NCBI RefSeq assembly: GCF_004360145.1
Contig: NZ_ML178714.1
Span: forward strand, 79,474-143,473
Length of the DNA stretch: 64,000 bases
From: Aliiroseovarius marinus
GTDB lineage: Bacteria; Pseudomonadota; Alphaproteobacteria; Rhodobacterales; Rhodobacteraceae
Reading direction: 5' to 3'
A program made the translations under genes and the position numbers. This document shows, one piece after another, positions 46,861 through 56,271 of this stretch (position 1 is its first letter; every line of letters begins with the position of its first letter). The notes under the pieces were generated by a model. The model saw only the letters and a list, made by a program, of their open reading frames with translations, was not told the origin of the DNA and searched no databases.

Positions 46861-47745
46861 TTAGCGCGCGCGGGCCTGATGTTCGCGCAAGAACATGTAG
46901 ATTCCGGTGCCAATGACGATGGCCGCGCCCAGATAGGTCCAGCTGTCGGGGCGCTCGGCAAAGATCAGCATGCCCAGGATCATCGAGAAGATCAGCCGCA
47001 TATAGCGAAACGGCATGATGATCGCCGTTTCCGCGATGCGCATCGCCTGAACGATCGCGTAGTAGCCCGAGACGCCGCAGATGACGGCCCCCAGCATGAA
47101 GGCCCATTCTACGCCCTGCGGCACAAGGAAAGGATCGTTGATCGGGGCCAGAAGAAGCCCCGCCGGGATGACAGCGAAGAAGCCATAGAAGGCCACGCTG
47201 ACGGATGGGATCGAGGGATCCATCTGCCGGGTCAGCAGGTCGCGCACGGCGATGGTGATCACCGCTCCCAAGGGCAGAAGGGCGGCCAGTTGGAACGTGT
47301 CGCTCCCGGGGCGGATGATGATCAAGACGCCGATGAAGCCAAAGCCAATGGCGCTCCACCTCCGCCAACCGACCTGTTCGCCCAGAAACAGCGCGGCGCC
47401 CGCAGTGATCGCCAGTGGGGTCGCCTGAAAGACAGCGGCAACGGTCGACAGCGGCACCAGCGACAGGGCGGTGATGAAGAACATTGCGGCGACAGCCTCG
47501 GACGCGTTACGCCACAGCATGATGGGCGAACGCATGTCGCGATGCACCAACGGCGCCAGCGTGCCGCGCTGCACATAGGTCAGGGTGCCAAAGGCGATCA
47601 TCCCGCCCAGCCCCAGAAAGACCAGCACTTCGGAGACAGGAATGCCGCGCGACATCGATTTGATGAACATGTCTTCCATGGCGAAAGCCGCCATCGAGAA
47701 GGTCACAAGGATGATGCCGCGAATGTTTTGCATGTTCTGTCCCAT
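46861..47745 (-). CDS. DMT-superfamily (EamA) transporter
   Basis: A 294-residue inner-membrane protein with ten hydrophobic helices in two repeats, the EamA/RhaT pattern. Each repeat ends in a short motif like PLAITAGAALFLGEQVGWRRW and FSMILGMLIFAERPDSWTYLGAAIVIGTG, both EamA-typical. Such proteins export amino acids or small metabolites. Substrate unknown. It is on the same strand as the fur-like gene, with a 111-base gap. Confidence 0.88.
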   Translation of the reverse strand: MGQNMQNIRGIILVTFSMAAFAMEDMFIKSMSRGIPVSEVLVFLGLGGMIAFGTLTYVQRGTLAPLVHRDMRSPIMLWRNASEAVAAMFFITALSLVPLSTVAAVFQATPLAITAGAALFLGEQVGWRRWSAIGFGFIGVLIIIRPGSDTFQLAALLPLGAVITIAVRDLLTRQMDPSIPSVSVAFYGFFAVIPAGLLLAPINDPFLVPQGVEWAFMLGAVICGVSGYYAIVQAMRIAETAIIMPFRYMRLIFSMILGMLIFAERPDSWTYLGAAIVIGTGIYMFLREHQARAR

Positions 47746-47856
47746 AGGCGCGGAGCCGTCCGCGCAGTCCGACGACAGAAACCGATTTCAGGTGGTGCGG
47801 CAAGGGGGGATTCGGTGATGTTTCCAATCACGGGGCGTGATGGATCGCGGCGCGCC

Positions 47857-48273
47857 TCAGTCTTTCTTGCGCACGCCGTAAAGTTCCAGCCGATGGCCCT
47901 TTAACTCGTACCCCAGCTTGGCGGCGATCTTTTCCTGCAGCGCCTCGATCTCGGGATCGAGGAATTCGATCACCTCGCCGGTGGTCAGGTCGATCAGGTG
48001 GTCGTGGTGGTCGCGATCGGCACTTTCATAGCGCGCGCGGCCATCACCGAACTCGTTCTTCACCAGAATGCCGGCCTCTTCAAAAAGCTTTACAGTGCGG
48101 TACACGGTAGCCAGCGAAATGCGATTGTCCACGGCGGCGGCGCGCGCGTGCAGCTCTTCCACATCCGGGTGGTCGTGATGGGCATCTTCCAGCACACGCG
48201 CAATCACGCGGCGCTGATCGGTCATGCGCAGCCCCATTTCTTCACAACGTTTCAAAATGGATGCGCCTGACAT
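47857..48273 (-). CDS. Fur-family metal-responsive regulator (Fur/Mur type)
   Basis: A 138-residue Fur-family repressor. The winged helix covers TDQRRVIARVLEDAHHDHPDVEELHARA and RISLATVYRTVKLFEEAGI, and the regulatory metal site is DRDHHDHLIDLTTGEVIEF. The C-terminal CxxC zinc pairs of classic Fur are absent (the only cysteine is Cys10). This is the form used in many alphaproteobacteria, where it responds to manganese (Mur) or iron. Which metal is used here is not shown. GAGGGG precedes the ATG. Confidence 0.88.
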   Translation of the reverse strand: MSGASILKRCEEMGLRMTDQRRVIARVLEDAHHDHPDVEELHARAAAVDNRISLATVYRTVKLFEEAGILVKNEFGDGRARYESADRDHHDHLIDLTTGEVIEFLDPEIEALQEKIAAKLGYELKGHRLELYGVRKKD

Positions 48274-48350
48274 ATGCCCCTCGGTGTTTTGATGCCCGAC
48301 CCCTTATGCCGTGAAAATTCGGGCAGGCAAAGGGGGCAGGCGGGGGTATC

Positions 48351-49172
48351 TCAGCTGATCATGGATTTCATCATCCGGTCGAACACACGATGCGGCAGGA
48401 TCCGGCGCAGAAGTGGCAGAACGTAACCAAACTTGCCCGCACGATAGATGGTGCGCGGCTTGGCGTCCTCGATCCCGCGGCGGATCGCGTCCGAGATCAC
48501 CTTGGGATGCGAACCTTTCAGCGAAGGCGAGGGGTTCTGCGCCGCACTTACCATCTTCTCGACAATGTCGGCATAAGGGCCGGTGCCCGAGTTGCGGGTG
48601 ATCTCTTCGCCCACCACGTCGCCAAAGCCGGTGTCGATCAGTCCCGGGGCAACCAGCACCATATAGATGCCTTTGTCTTCAACCTCGAGCCGCATGGTGT
48701 TCGTGAATCCTTCCACGAAAAATTTGGTGCCGTGATACCAGGCGCCCATCGGTGTATGGATCGTGCCACCGATGGACGAGATGTTGATGATCCGCCCGCT
48801 GCCTTGATCGCGCATGCCCGGCAGCACCAGCTGAGTCATCCGGGCCAGCCCGAAAATGTTTGTGTCGACCTGCTTGCGGGCGACCTCCATCGGGATGTCT
48901 TCGACCGCGCCATAAAGGCCGTAGCCCGCGTTGTTGACCAGCACGTCGATCCGGCCCTCAGCGTCCAGAACCTTTGCGACGGCAGCCTGCATCGACGCAT
49001 CATCCGTGACGTCCAGCGACAGCGCATGCCCACCCGCTGCGGTGATCTCGGACATGGCGTCCACCCGACGCGCGCCGCCATAGACGGTGTAGCCTGCTGC
49101 CAGAAGATCCAGCGCGGTCTGCTTGCCAATCCCTGAAGATGCGCCGGTGATCAGGATAACTTTCTTTTTCAT
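48351..49172 (-). CDS. SDR-family oxidoreductase
   Basis: A 273-residue NAD(P)-dependent short-chain dehydrogenase. ITGASSGIGKQTA is the cofactor-binding loop, NNAGYGLYG the central motif, INISSIGGTIHTPMGAWYHGTKF the catalytic Ser-Tyr-Lys region. A basic C-terminal extension (LPLLRRILPHRVFDRMMKS) is typical of a YdfG-like or retinol-type subgroup. Substrate unknown. It is divergent from a TetR regulator with two palindromic operators between them. Confidence 0.88.
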   Translation of the reverse strand: MKKKVILITGASSGIGKQTALDLLAAGYTVYGGARRVDAMSEITAAGGHALSLDVTDDASMQAAVAKVLDAEGRIDVLVNNAGYGLYGAVEDIPMEVARKQVDTNIFGLARMTQLVLPGMRDQGSGRIINISSIGGTIHTPMGAWYHGTKFFVEGFTNTMRLEVEDKGIYMVLVAPGLIDTGFGDVVGEEITRNSGTGPYADIVEKMVSAAQNPSPSLKGSHPKVISDAIRRGIEDAKPRTIYRAGKFGYVLPLLRRILPHRVFDRMMKSMIS

Positions 49173-49214
49173 GGCATTTGCCTTTCACTAAGAAGAGGGG
49201 GTACACAGATTAAG

Positions 49215-49227
49215 TGACCGATGGTCA
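49215..49227. promoter_or_regulatory. Palindromic TetR-type operator, copy 1
   Basis: TGACCGATGGTCA is a palindrome with a 3-base centre. It lies between the divergent SDR and TetR genes. Binding by the adjacent TetR is inferred. Confidence 0.75.
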
Positions 49228-49237
49228 GTTAATTAAA

Positions 49238-49250
49238 TGACCGACGGTCA
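49238..49250. promoter_or_regulatory. Palindromic TetR-type operator, copy 2
   Basis: TGACCGACGGTCA, same arms as the first copy, with centres 23 bases apart, about two helical turns. Flanking GTTA is also repeated. Confidence 0.75.
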
Positions 49251-49291
49251 GTTATCAAGGGGAGCGTGGCGATTTCGTCGCGTGATGGGCT

Positions 49292-49954
49292 ATGGTATTG
49301 GAAGATAACGCAAAACGGGCGCGGTCCGAGGATCAGAAGGCCGAACGGCAGGCCGGAATTCTAGCGGCTGCGCGTGAAATCATCGACGAATCAGGCTTTG
49401 ACGGCGTGACGATGAGCGGGCTGGCCAAGCGGGCAGGTTTGGCCAAAGGCACCCTGTATCTGTATGTCCGCTCGAAGGAAGAGCTGTTCTTGCTGTTGTT
49501 TCTTGAGGCGATGGATGAGGTGGTCGACCGGTTCAAAGCCAACGCCAAGCTTGGCGACAGTGCAGCGCATTTGGCGCATCTGATGACAGAAAACGCCCTG
49601 ACCACACCGCTGTTCCTGCCGCTGTTCGCGCGGCTGGTGGCGGTGATCGAAGCCAATGTGGCCGATGAACCCCTGTTCACTGCCAAACGCCGGTTGCTCG
49701 CCCTGGGGCACGAGTGGTCCATGCATTTGGCCTATGTCACAGGCGTCGGACCCGATCAGGTCGAGGCGCTGGCCCGTACCTTGATGATGGCGATGCAGGG
49801 GGCCGCACAGTTCGACATCTCGGCGCAGCGTGATCCCGAAGGATTGCCCGACGACATGCGCGAGGCGTTCGGAGCCTACGCGTTCGCCCCCAGTTTCGAA
49901 CCCTCTGCACGGTTGATCCTTGAGGCCGTGATGGCCCCGGCCCTAGAAGGCTAA
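49292..49954 (+). CDS. TetR-family transcriptional regulator
   Basis: A 220-residue repressor. The HTH covers about residues 19-65: KAERQAGILAAAREIIDESGFDGVTMSGLAKRAGLAKGTLYLYVRSKEELF has the full TetR pattern. The rest is the helical ligand-binding domain. It probably controls the divergent SDR gene and itself through the two palindromes. Ligand unknown. Its stop overlaps the minus-strand phzF gene by 4 bases. Confidence 0.9.
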   Translation: MVLEDNAKRARSEDQKAERQAGILAAAREIIDESGFDGVTMSGLAKRAGLAKGTLYLYVRSKEELFLLLFLEAMDEVVDRFKANAKLGDSAAHLAHLMTENALTTPLFLPLFARLVAVIEANVADEPLFTAKRRLLALGHEWSMHLAYVTGVGPDQVEALARTLMMAMQGAAQFDISAQRDPEGLPDDMREAFGAYAFAPSFEPSARLILEAVMAPALEG

Positions 49955-50787
49955 AGGATCAGTTTTCCTGACATGGTGCGCACGGCGGATCCGGCGACAG
50001 TGACCCGCCCGGGCTCGGCCTTCAGATGGATTTGTGACGGGCGGCCCATGTCATCGCCCTGATGGATGGTCAGGCTTTGGGGCTCCCCACGATCGGCACA
50101 TAGAAGCGCGGCCAAGGGCGCGGCGGCGGAGCCTGTGGCCGGGTCTTCCGGGATGCCATCCAAGGGCGCGAACATGCGGGTATGGATCGTGCCATCGGCA
50201 TCCTCAACCCACGCATAGACCGCGAAGTCGTGATTGCCGGGGAAGAGCAGCGTCCCTTCGCGCATGGCGTCGGTGTTGGGCGAGAGGGCCGACAGTGTCT
50301 CGCGACTGTCCAGTTGCGCATAGACGAAATCTCCGCCCAGCGAAGCGATCTCGGGCTGGGTCACGATCTGATCTGGCGCGCAGCCGATGGCGCGGGCGAC
50401 CAGATCGATCTCGGGCGTGCCTTTGCGCTCTAACGGCACCTCGGTTACGAAGCTGGCCTGACCGGCCTCGGCATAGGCGGGCAGGGGGCCGACGCCCAGC
50501 TCCAGCACCATGTCGGGACCATGTCCCATATCTGCCAGCATCACCGCGGTGCCAATTGTGGGGTGGCCTGCGAAGGGCAACTCGCGGTTTGGCGTGAAGA
50601 TGCGAATGCGCGCCGTGTGGGCCGGATCCTCGGGCGGTAAGACGAAGGTGGTTTCCGAGAAGTTGAACTCGCGCGCGATGGTCTGCATCTGCGCGTCCGA
50701 CAACCCTTCGGCATTCGGGATCACGGCCAGCTGGTTGCCGCCAAAGGCCGTGTCGGTAAACACATCATAGACACCATAATCGCGCAT
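49951..50787 (-). CDS. PhzF-family isomerase-like protein
   Basis: A 278-residue protein of the PhzF/diaminopimelate-epimerase-like fold. The start [22 protein letters not shown] is the family opening; [11 protein letters not shown] contains the catalytic Glu, [16 protein letters not shown] the conserved GHP, and [15 protein letters not shown] the second active-site loop. Most members have unknown substrates and are not phenazine genes. No phenazine genes are nearby. The ATG at 50787 overlaps the antiporter stop by 1 base. Confidence 0.88.
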   Translation of the reverse strand: MRDYGVYDVFTDTAFGGNQLAVIPNAEGLSDAQMQTIAREFNFSETTFVLPPEDPAHTARIRIFTPNRELPFAGHPTIGTAVMLADMGHGPDMVLELGVGPLPAYAEAGQASFVTEVPLERKGTPEIDLVARAIGCAPDQIVTQPEIASLGGDFVYAQLDSRETLSALSPNTDAMREGTLLFPGNHDFAVYAWVEDADGTIHTRMFAPLDGIPEDPATGSAAAPLAALLCADRGEPQSLTIHQGDDMGRPSQIHLKAEPGRVTVAGSAVRTMSGKLIL

Positions 50788-52049
50788 CACATCAGCTCCG
50801 GTTCGCGGCCGATCCGTTTCGCCATCGGGGCGACAGTCAGCCCTTGCACGATAATCGAGAAGATTACGACGATATAGGTCGCGGTCAGGATCAGCGGTTT
50901 CCACTCACTGTCAGGCAGCGAAAGCGCCAGCGCAACGGAAATCCCGCCTTTCAATCCGCCCCATGTCATGATCGGGATCACCCCGCGCGAGAAGCTTCGG
51001 AACGGTTTCAGCAGCAGCACAGGCACCGCCACGGCGGTCAGGCGCGCGACAAGCGCCAATGCGATGGCCAGCGTGCCCGCAACAACGGCGTCCATGGTGA
51101 AGGCGACGGCGAAGACCTCGAACCCGATCATCAGGAACAGGACGGCGTTCAGGATCTCATCGATCAGTTTCCAGAAGGCGTCGACATAGTTGCGGGTTTC
51201 TTCGCTCATCCCGTGTTTCGCGCCCACGTCACCGATCAGCAGACCCGCGCAGACCGCCATGATTGGGGCCGAGAAGTGCAGGGCGACAGCCAGTTCATAG
51301 CCCCCGAACGCCAAACCAAGGGTCAAGAGAACCTCAAGCGAATAGTCATCGATCCGGCGCATGATACGGAAGGTCAGCCAGCCCAAGACCACACCCAGAA
51401 CCGCGCCCCCGACGGCCTCTTGTAGGAACAACATGACGGCGCCCATGGCCGCGCTTTCCTCGTGTCCGCCACCGTGGCCGCCGTGATGGGGGAAGGCCAG
51501 CCCGATCAGCACAAGAAAGACCACATAGCCGACGCCGTCATTGAACAGGCTCTCGCCCGCGATCTTGGTTTCCAGCGACTTTTGCAGGTTCGCCTCGCGC
51601 AACACGCCCAGCACCGCGACGGGATCTGTGGGGGTGATCAGCGCCCCAAAGACCAGCGCGATCAGCAAGGGCATCCCAGTGATCCAGCTGAAGCCCACGC
51701 CGACCACGGCGGTCGACAGGGCCACGCCCATGGTGGCCATCAGGAACACAAGCCGCCATTGCTGGCGCAGGTCCGAGATCTTCACGTGCAGCGCCCCTGC
51801 AAACAGCAAAAGCCCCAGCATGCCTTCCAGCAGCGCATCCGAGAAGTCGATGCTGGTCACCTGCGTGCGCACCTGATCGGCGACGCCAAGGCCCGGCGCG
51901 ACAAGGTCCAGCAGCAGGATCGCGACGGAGGCGAACAGCGAGACCACAAGGATCCCGATGGCCGAGGGCAGTTTCAGGAAAAGATAGTTAATGGCCCCGA
52001 AGAGGCCCGCCAGAACAATCAAAAGCGATGCAATTTGCAGAAAAGTCAT
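50787..52049 (-). CDS. Na+/H+ antiporter (CPA1/NhaP type)
   Basis: A 420-residue inner-membrane antiporter with about 12 helices. The ion-site motif is ALITPTDPVAVLGVLRE, followed by GESLFNDGVGYVVFLVL, both typical of NhaP/CPA1 members. A His-rich loop (PHHGGHGGGHEE) near residue 200 is unusual and might sense pH or metal. MTWGGLKGGISVALALSLP is the later conserved region. The start at 52049 is the first good candidate. It is followed by phzF with a coupled overlap. Confidence 0.9.
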   Translation of the reverse strand: MTFLQIASLLIVLAGLFGAINYLFLKLPSAIGILVVSLFASVAILLLDLVAPGLGVADQVRTQVTSIDFSDALLEGMLGLLLFAGALHVKISDLRQQWRLVFLMATMGVALSTAVVGVGFSWITGMPLLIALVFGALITPTDPVAVLGVLREANLQKSLETKIAGESLFNDGVGYVVFLVLIGLAFPHHGGHGGGHEESAAMGAVMLFLQEAVGGAVLGVVLGWLTFRIMRRIDDYSLEVLLTLGLAFGGYELAVALHFSAPIMAVCAGLLIGDVGAKHGMSEETRNYVDAFWKLIDEILNAVLFLMIGFEVFAVAFTMDAVVAGTLAIALALVARLTAVAVPVLLLKPFRSFSRGVIPIMTWGGLKGGISVALALSLPDSEWKPLILTATYIVVIFSIIVQGLTVAPMAKRIGREPELM

Positions 52050-52139
52050 TCTCGAACCCGTGTCATCAAAAGTCGTGTTTGTGCGCCTCATAGCATGGGC
52101 GCGGGTATAGACAAATATCGGAAATCGCGACGGATTTGC

Positions 52140-52823
52140 TTACTCCGTGATGCGCAGCTTTGCCCAGACCGGCAGGTGGTCCGAGGCGATGCGCGCCAGC
52201 TTAGACTGATCGACGCCCGCATCCCGCAGTTCGACGCCCTCGGATGTCGCAATCCGGTCCAGCGCTGCCATCGGGCGTGACGCGTGATAGGAGCGGCCAG
52301 GGCTGTGAATGTCGAAATGCTGCTCAAGCGGTTCGAACCCACGCCGGGGGGACCATTCGTTGAAATCGCCAAGGATGACGGTGGGCAGCTCGATATGGTC
52401 GAAATGCTTCGCGAGCGCGCGCATTTGTTGGTGGCGATATGGGCGCAAGAGGCCCAGATGGGTGCCGATCACCTGCATCTTGCCCTCAATCCCGACCGAT
52501 ACCGCGCCGCGTGGCTCGAGCCCCGGAAGCTCCACGGTGCGCGCGTCGTGGAAGGTCAGCCCTTTCCGGACCAGCACCGCGTTACCATGACTGCCCAACG
52601 ACAGCCCGTTCGAAGCAAACGGTACGGGCACAAAATCCGTCTCGCCTTCGATCAGTTTGAAGGGCAGGGCCGTGGGGCGGGGGCCCAGACGCCGGTCCGC
52701 CTCTTGCAGGACCAGTACATCCGCATTCAACTCGTTCAGCACATGCAGAATGCGATGCGGGTCACGTCTGCGGTCCAGCCCGATAGCCTTGCGCATGTTA
52801 TATGTGGCGAGTTTCAGGTCCAT
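52140..52823 (-). CDS. Endonuclease/exonuclease/phosphatase family protein
   Basis: A 227-residue cytosolic metal-dependent hydrolase. LKLATYNMRKAIGLD with the conserved Asn, VLVLQEADRR with the catalytic Glu, GTHLGLL, VILGDFNEW with the Asp-Asn pair and ASDHLPVWAKL with the final His show the complete EEP active site. No DNA-repair-specific motif is present, so the substrate may be lipid or nucleotide. Lies in a minus-strand series with the next two genes. Confidence 0.88.
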   Translation of the reverse strand: MDLKLATYNMRKAIGLDRRRDPHRILHVLNELNADVLVLQEADRRLGPRPTALPFKLIEGETDFVPVPFASNGLSLGSHGNAVLVRKGLTFHDARTVELPGLEPRGAVSVGIEGKMQVIGTHLGLLRPYRHQQMRALAKHFDHIELPTVILGDFNEWSPRRGFEPLEQHFDIHSPGRSYHASRPMAALDRIATSEGVELRDAGVDQSKLARIASDHLPVWAKLRITE

Positions 52824-52847
52824 AGCCAAACCGCCCGCGCGGGCGCG

Positions 52848-53294
52848 TCAGAAGAGATGTGTCATCAAATGATAGCGGTTCCGCGACTGAAAGCCCATGC
52901 GTTCATAAAGCGCACGCGCGCGCTCGTTATCGGCGTCGACCTCAAGGTTCATGGCTTTCACACCTTGCCCGGACAGGGCTCGGGACAGGGCGGCTAAAGC
53001 TTCCGATCCCATGCCACGCCCGCGCACCCGCTCGCGGACATAGATTTCGTCCAGAAACGCGTCGATGCCGCCGAATTCGATCGACCAGCCGAAGCTGACT
53101 GCGACATAGCCCACCGGGGCCACGCGCGGGCCGATCATCCAGATTGCGCCATGGGGCGAGCCTTCCAGAAGCGGGATCAGGGCACCGCGTCGTGTGGCGT
53201 CGTCCTGTTCGATGCCAGCCTCGGCATGGAACCCGGCCACGAGGGGCAGAAGTCGGTCCAGATCGTCCAGAGTGGCAAGGCGCAGGCTGCTCAT
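52848..53294 (-). CDS. GNAT-family N-acetyltransferase
   Basis: A 148-residue acetyl-CoA-dependent acetyltransferase. The acetyl-CoA site is EIYVRERVRGRGMGSEALAAL, which has the Q/RxxGxG/A pattern, and the end LEVDADNERARALYERMGFQSRNRYHLM is typical of the GNAT fold. Substrate unknown. Its start overlaps the nucleoside hydrolase stop by 4 bases, so the two are coupled. Confidence 0.88.
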   Translation of the reverse strand: MSSLRLATLDDLDRLLPLVAGFHAEAGIEQDDATRRGALIPLLEGSPHGAIWMIGPRVAPVGYVAVSFGWSIEFGGIDAFLDEIYVRERVRGRGMGSEALAALSRALSGQGVKAMNLEVDADNERARALYERMGFQSRNRYHLMTHLF

Positions 53295-54229
53295 AGGCGG
53301 GCGATCCTTTCGGTCAGAAGGGTAAAGAAACCATCCGCATCGAGGTCTCCGATGAACATGGCATTGGGGGCATTGTCAGTCACGCCCCACCAATCGGCGA
53401 CGGTCATACCCATGGTCAGCTCGGACGAGGTTTCGACCTGCACATTGATGTGGCGACCGGTGAACAGATCCGGGCGGATCAGATAGGCGATGACGGTCGG
53501 ATCGTGCAGCGGCGCGCCCTCGGATCCGTATTTGTGGATGTCGAACCGTTCGAAGAAATCCGTCATCTCGGCCACCGCATGGCCGACGTCTCCGGGCAGG
53601 GCGCGGAAGGCGTCATTTCGGGGTTTGGTCACCAGCGCCTTGTGGGTGACATCCAGCGGCATCACAACAAGCGGAACGCCGGATGTAAACACGATATCAG
53701 CGGCTTGCGGGTCGACATAGATGTTGAATTCCGCCGCTGGAGTGACGTTCCCAACCTCGAAATAGGCGCCGCCCATCAAAACGATTTCCTGTACGCGGTC
53801 CACAATGTCAGGGGCACGTTCAAAGGCGGTGGCGATGTTGGTGAGCGGCCCAAGTGGGCAGAGCGTCACGGTGCCAGTAGGTTCCGCGCGTAGGGTTTCG
53901 ATGATGAAATCGACCGCGTGCTGGTCTTGAAACGGCATGGTGGGATCGGGCAGGTCTGGCCCATCGAGCCCGGTTTTTCCATGCACGTATTCCGCAGTCA
54001 CCAGATCACGGCGGAGCGGACGGTCGCATCCCGCAAAGACGCGGGTCTCGGGCTTACCTGCAAGTTCGCAGACGATGCGGGCGTTCTTGGCTGTCAGGGC
54101 CAAAGGGACGTTTCCGGCGACGGCCGTGATGCCCAGAACCTCGACATCCTCGGGGCTGGCCAGCGCCAGAAGGATGGCGACCGCGTCGTCCTGGCCGGGG
54201 TCGGTGTCGATGATGATCTTACGTGTCAT
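53291..54229 (-). CDS. Nucleoside hydrolase
   Basis: Splits ribonucleosides to base and ribose for salvage. The 312-residue inosine-uridine-preferring protein has the N-terminal calcium site IIIDTDPGQDDAVAI and the family motifs FAGCDRPLRRDLVTAEYVHGKTGL, LCPLGPLTNIATAFE, VLMGGAYFEVGNVTPAAEFN, and PLHDPTVIAYL. Base preference is unknown. It is upstream of the GNAT gene. Confidence 0.92.
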   Translation of the reverse strand: MTRKIIIDTDPGQDDAVAILLALASPEDVEVLGITAVAGNVPLALTAKNARIVCELAGKPETRVFAGCDRPLRRDLVTAEYVHGKTGLDGPDLPDPTMPFQDQHAVDFIIETLRAEPTGTVTLCPLGPLTNIATAFERAPDIVDRVQEIVLMGGAYFEVGNVTPAAEFNIYVDPQAADIVFTSGVPLVVMPLDVTHKALVTKPRNDAFRALPGDVGHAVAEMTDFFERFDIHKYGSEGAPLHDPTVIAYLIRPDLFTGRHINVQVETSSELTMGMTVADWWGVTDNAPNAMFIGDLDADGFFTLLTERIARL

Positions 54230-54238
54230 ACCAATCCC

Positions 54239-55018
54239 TTACGCGGCCAACTTCACCCAAATCGGTACGTGATCCGAGGGCTTTTCACGCCCACGAACCT
54301 CTTTGTCGATCTGGCAGTCCTCAAGCATATCTGCACATTCCGGGGACAGCAGGAAATGGTCGATCCGGATGCCGTCATTGCGCTGCCACGAGCCACGCTG
54401 GAAGTCCCAGAACGAATACTGCTCGGGCGCTTGGTTGCGGGCGCGGAACGCCTCGGTCAAGCCAAGGTTCAGGATCTTGCGCCAGGCCTCGCGGCTTTCG
54501 GGGCGATAGAGCGCGTCTTCCACCCAATCCTGCGGGCGGGCGGCGTCTTCGGCTTGCGGGATGATGTTATAGTCGCCCGCCATCAGGAAAGGGATTTCCT
54601 CGACCAGCAGTTCCTCGGCACGGGCGCGCAGACGCTCCATCCATGCGAGCTTATAGTCGTATTTCGGACCTGGTACGGGATTGCCATTGGGCAGGTAGAG
54701 CCCGCAGATCCGCACAGCCTGATCGCCCACCACGGTCGCCTCGATATAACGGGCCTGTTCGTCCGCGTCATCGCCGGGCAATCCGCGGGTCACATCCTCA
54801 AGCGGGAGCTTTGACAAAAGTGCCACGCCGTTGAAGCTTTTCTGCCCGTGGGTTTCGACGTTATACCCTTTGTCTTCAAAGGCTTCGCGGGGGAAGTTCT
54901 CGTCAATCGACTTGATTTCCTGCAAGATCGCCACGTCCGGCTGCGCCTCGTCCAGCCAGTCCATCAGGGCGGGCAAACGGGCCTTGATGCCATTGATGTT
55001 GAAGCTGGCGATTTTCAT
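54239..55018 (-). CDS. xth: Exodeoxyribonuclease III
   Basis: A DNA repair AP endonuclease and 3'-exonuclease. The 259-residue protein has KIASFNINGIKAR, VAILQEIKS with the catalytic Glu, the Tyr region RICGLYLPNGNPV, FLMAGDYNIIP and GIRIDHFLLSP, and ends with SDHVPIWVKL, all as expected of ExoIII/XthA. It lies 9 bases upstream of the nucleoside hydrolase gene and may be co-transcribed. Confidence 0.94.
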   Translation of the reverse strand: MKIASFNINGIKARLPALMDWLDEAQPDVAILQEIKSIDENFPREAFEDKGYNVETHGQKSFNGVALLSKLPLEDVTRGLPGDDADEQARYIEATVVGDQAVRICGLYLPNGNPVPGPKYDYKLAWMERLRARAEELLVEEIPFLMAGDYNIIPQAEDAARPQDWVEDALYRPESREAWRKILNLGLTEAFRARNQAPEQYSFWDFQRGSWQRNDGIRIDHFLLSPECADMLEDCQIDKEVRGREKPSDHVPIWVKLAA

Positions 55019-55080
55019 GAGGCTCTCCTGTTGTTGGGGTCACTGTGGGGGCAAACGCGGGTGGGCGCAAGCATAGCTGC

Positions 55081-56271
55081 TCAGGCTTCGGCGATATGCC
55101 GCCCGGCGGCATGGGCGCTGGCCCAAGCCCACTGGAAATTGAACCCGCCCAGCCAGCCGGTGACGTCGACACATTCGCCGATGAAGTAAAGCCCGGGGAC
55201 CGTTTTCGACATCATGGATTTGCTGTCGAGCCCGTCGGTGGACACGCCGCCCAGCGTGACCTCGGCGGTGCGATAACCTTCGGTGCCCGAAGGCGTAAGC
55301 TGCCAATCGGACAGTTGGTCCATCAGCGCATCCAGCGCCTTGTCGGACTGGTCCGCCAGCCGCTGTGTAAGGTCGAACCGATCCGCCCATTCGGTGGCGA
55401 GGTGATCGACCAGCTTTCCGGGTAGGTGGCGCGAGAGTTCCGTCGACAACTGCCGCCGCCCTTCGGTCTGGCGTTGGATGCGCAGCGCCTCGCGCAGGTT
55501 CAACCCGTGGGTCAGGTCGATATGCACGGGTTCTCCGGGCTGCCAGTAGGAAGAGATTTGCAGGATCGCGGGGCCGGACAATCCACGGTGCGTGAACAGC
55601 AGCGCCTCTTCAAAGCTGGCGCTGTCGTTCCAGACGCGCACAGGCAGGGACAGGCCGGATAGCGCCGCAAACCGCCCGTCGGGGAATGTGAAGGGCACAA
55701 GCCCCGCGCTGGTCTCGATGATCTGGTGGCCGAATTGTCGCGCGATATCATAGGCAAAGCCTGTCGCACCCATCTTGGGGATCGACTTGCCGCCCGTCGC
55801 GATGATCAGGTTTTTGCAGGTGAGCCGGCCTTGCGAGGTTTCCAGCTGAAAACCGTTATCAGTTCGCGAGATCGCGCTGACCGAAGTGTTCAGCGCCAGT
55901 TCTGCCCCGGCCTTTGCCAGCCGGTCCGTCAGCATCTCAACAATCTGCGTGGACTTCCCGTCGCAAAAGAGTTGCCCCAGCGTTTTCTCATGCCACGCAA
56001 TCCCCGCCTGATCGACCAGTTCGACAAAGTCCCATTGGCTGAACCGGGCGAGCGCGGATTTGTGGAAATGCGGGTTCTGGCCCACGAAATTCTTCGGCTC
56101 GGCATACATATTGGTAAAATTGCAGCGCCCGCCGCCGGAAATCCGGATCTTCTCGCCGGGCTTTTTGGCGTGGTCGATGACCAGCGTGGCGCCTGCCTTG
56201 GCCGCATAGGGGGCAGCAAACAGCCCCGCCGCGCCTGCGCCAATAATGATCGTATGCCATTCCGTTTTCAT
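55081..56271 (-). CDS. HI0933-like (TIGR03862-type) FAD-dependent flavoprotein
   Basis: A 396-residue flavoprotein. The FAD dinucleotide site is IIIGAGAAGLFAA at the N-terminus. The family signature is KIRISGGGRCNFTN, and TGFNFQWAWASAHAAGR-like sequence (GWLGGFNFQWAWASAHA) ends it. Members of this family have no firmly assigned substrate; BaiN-type relatives reduce C=C bonds of bile acids in gut bacteria. It lies downstream of nothing on its strand and diverges from the globin-like gene. Confidence 0.9.
   Translation of the reverse strand: MKTEWHTIIIGAGAAGLFAAPYAAKAGATLVIDHAKKPGEKIRISGGGRCNFTNMYAEPKNFVGQNPHFHKSALARFSQWDFVELVDQAGIAWHEKTLGQLFCDGKSTQIVEMLTDRLAKAGAELALNTSVSAISRTDNGFQLETSQGRLTCKNLIIATGGKSIPKMGATGFAYDIARQFGHQIIETSAGLVPFTFPDGRFAALSGLSLPVRVWNDSASFEEALLFTHRGLSGPAILQISSYWQPGEPVHIDLTHGLNLREALRIQRQTEGRRQLSTELSRHLPGKLVDHLATEWADRFDLTQRLADQSDKALDALMDQLSDWQLTPSGTEGYRTAEVTLGGVSTDGLDSKSMMSKTVPGLYFIGECVDVTGWLGGFNFQWAWASAHAAGRHIAEA

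Noticed and set aside
49951-50787. Phenazine biosynthesis role for the PhzF protein
   Set aside because: No other phz gene is present in the window, and most PhzF-family members are not phenazine enzymes.
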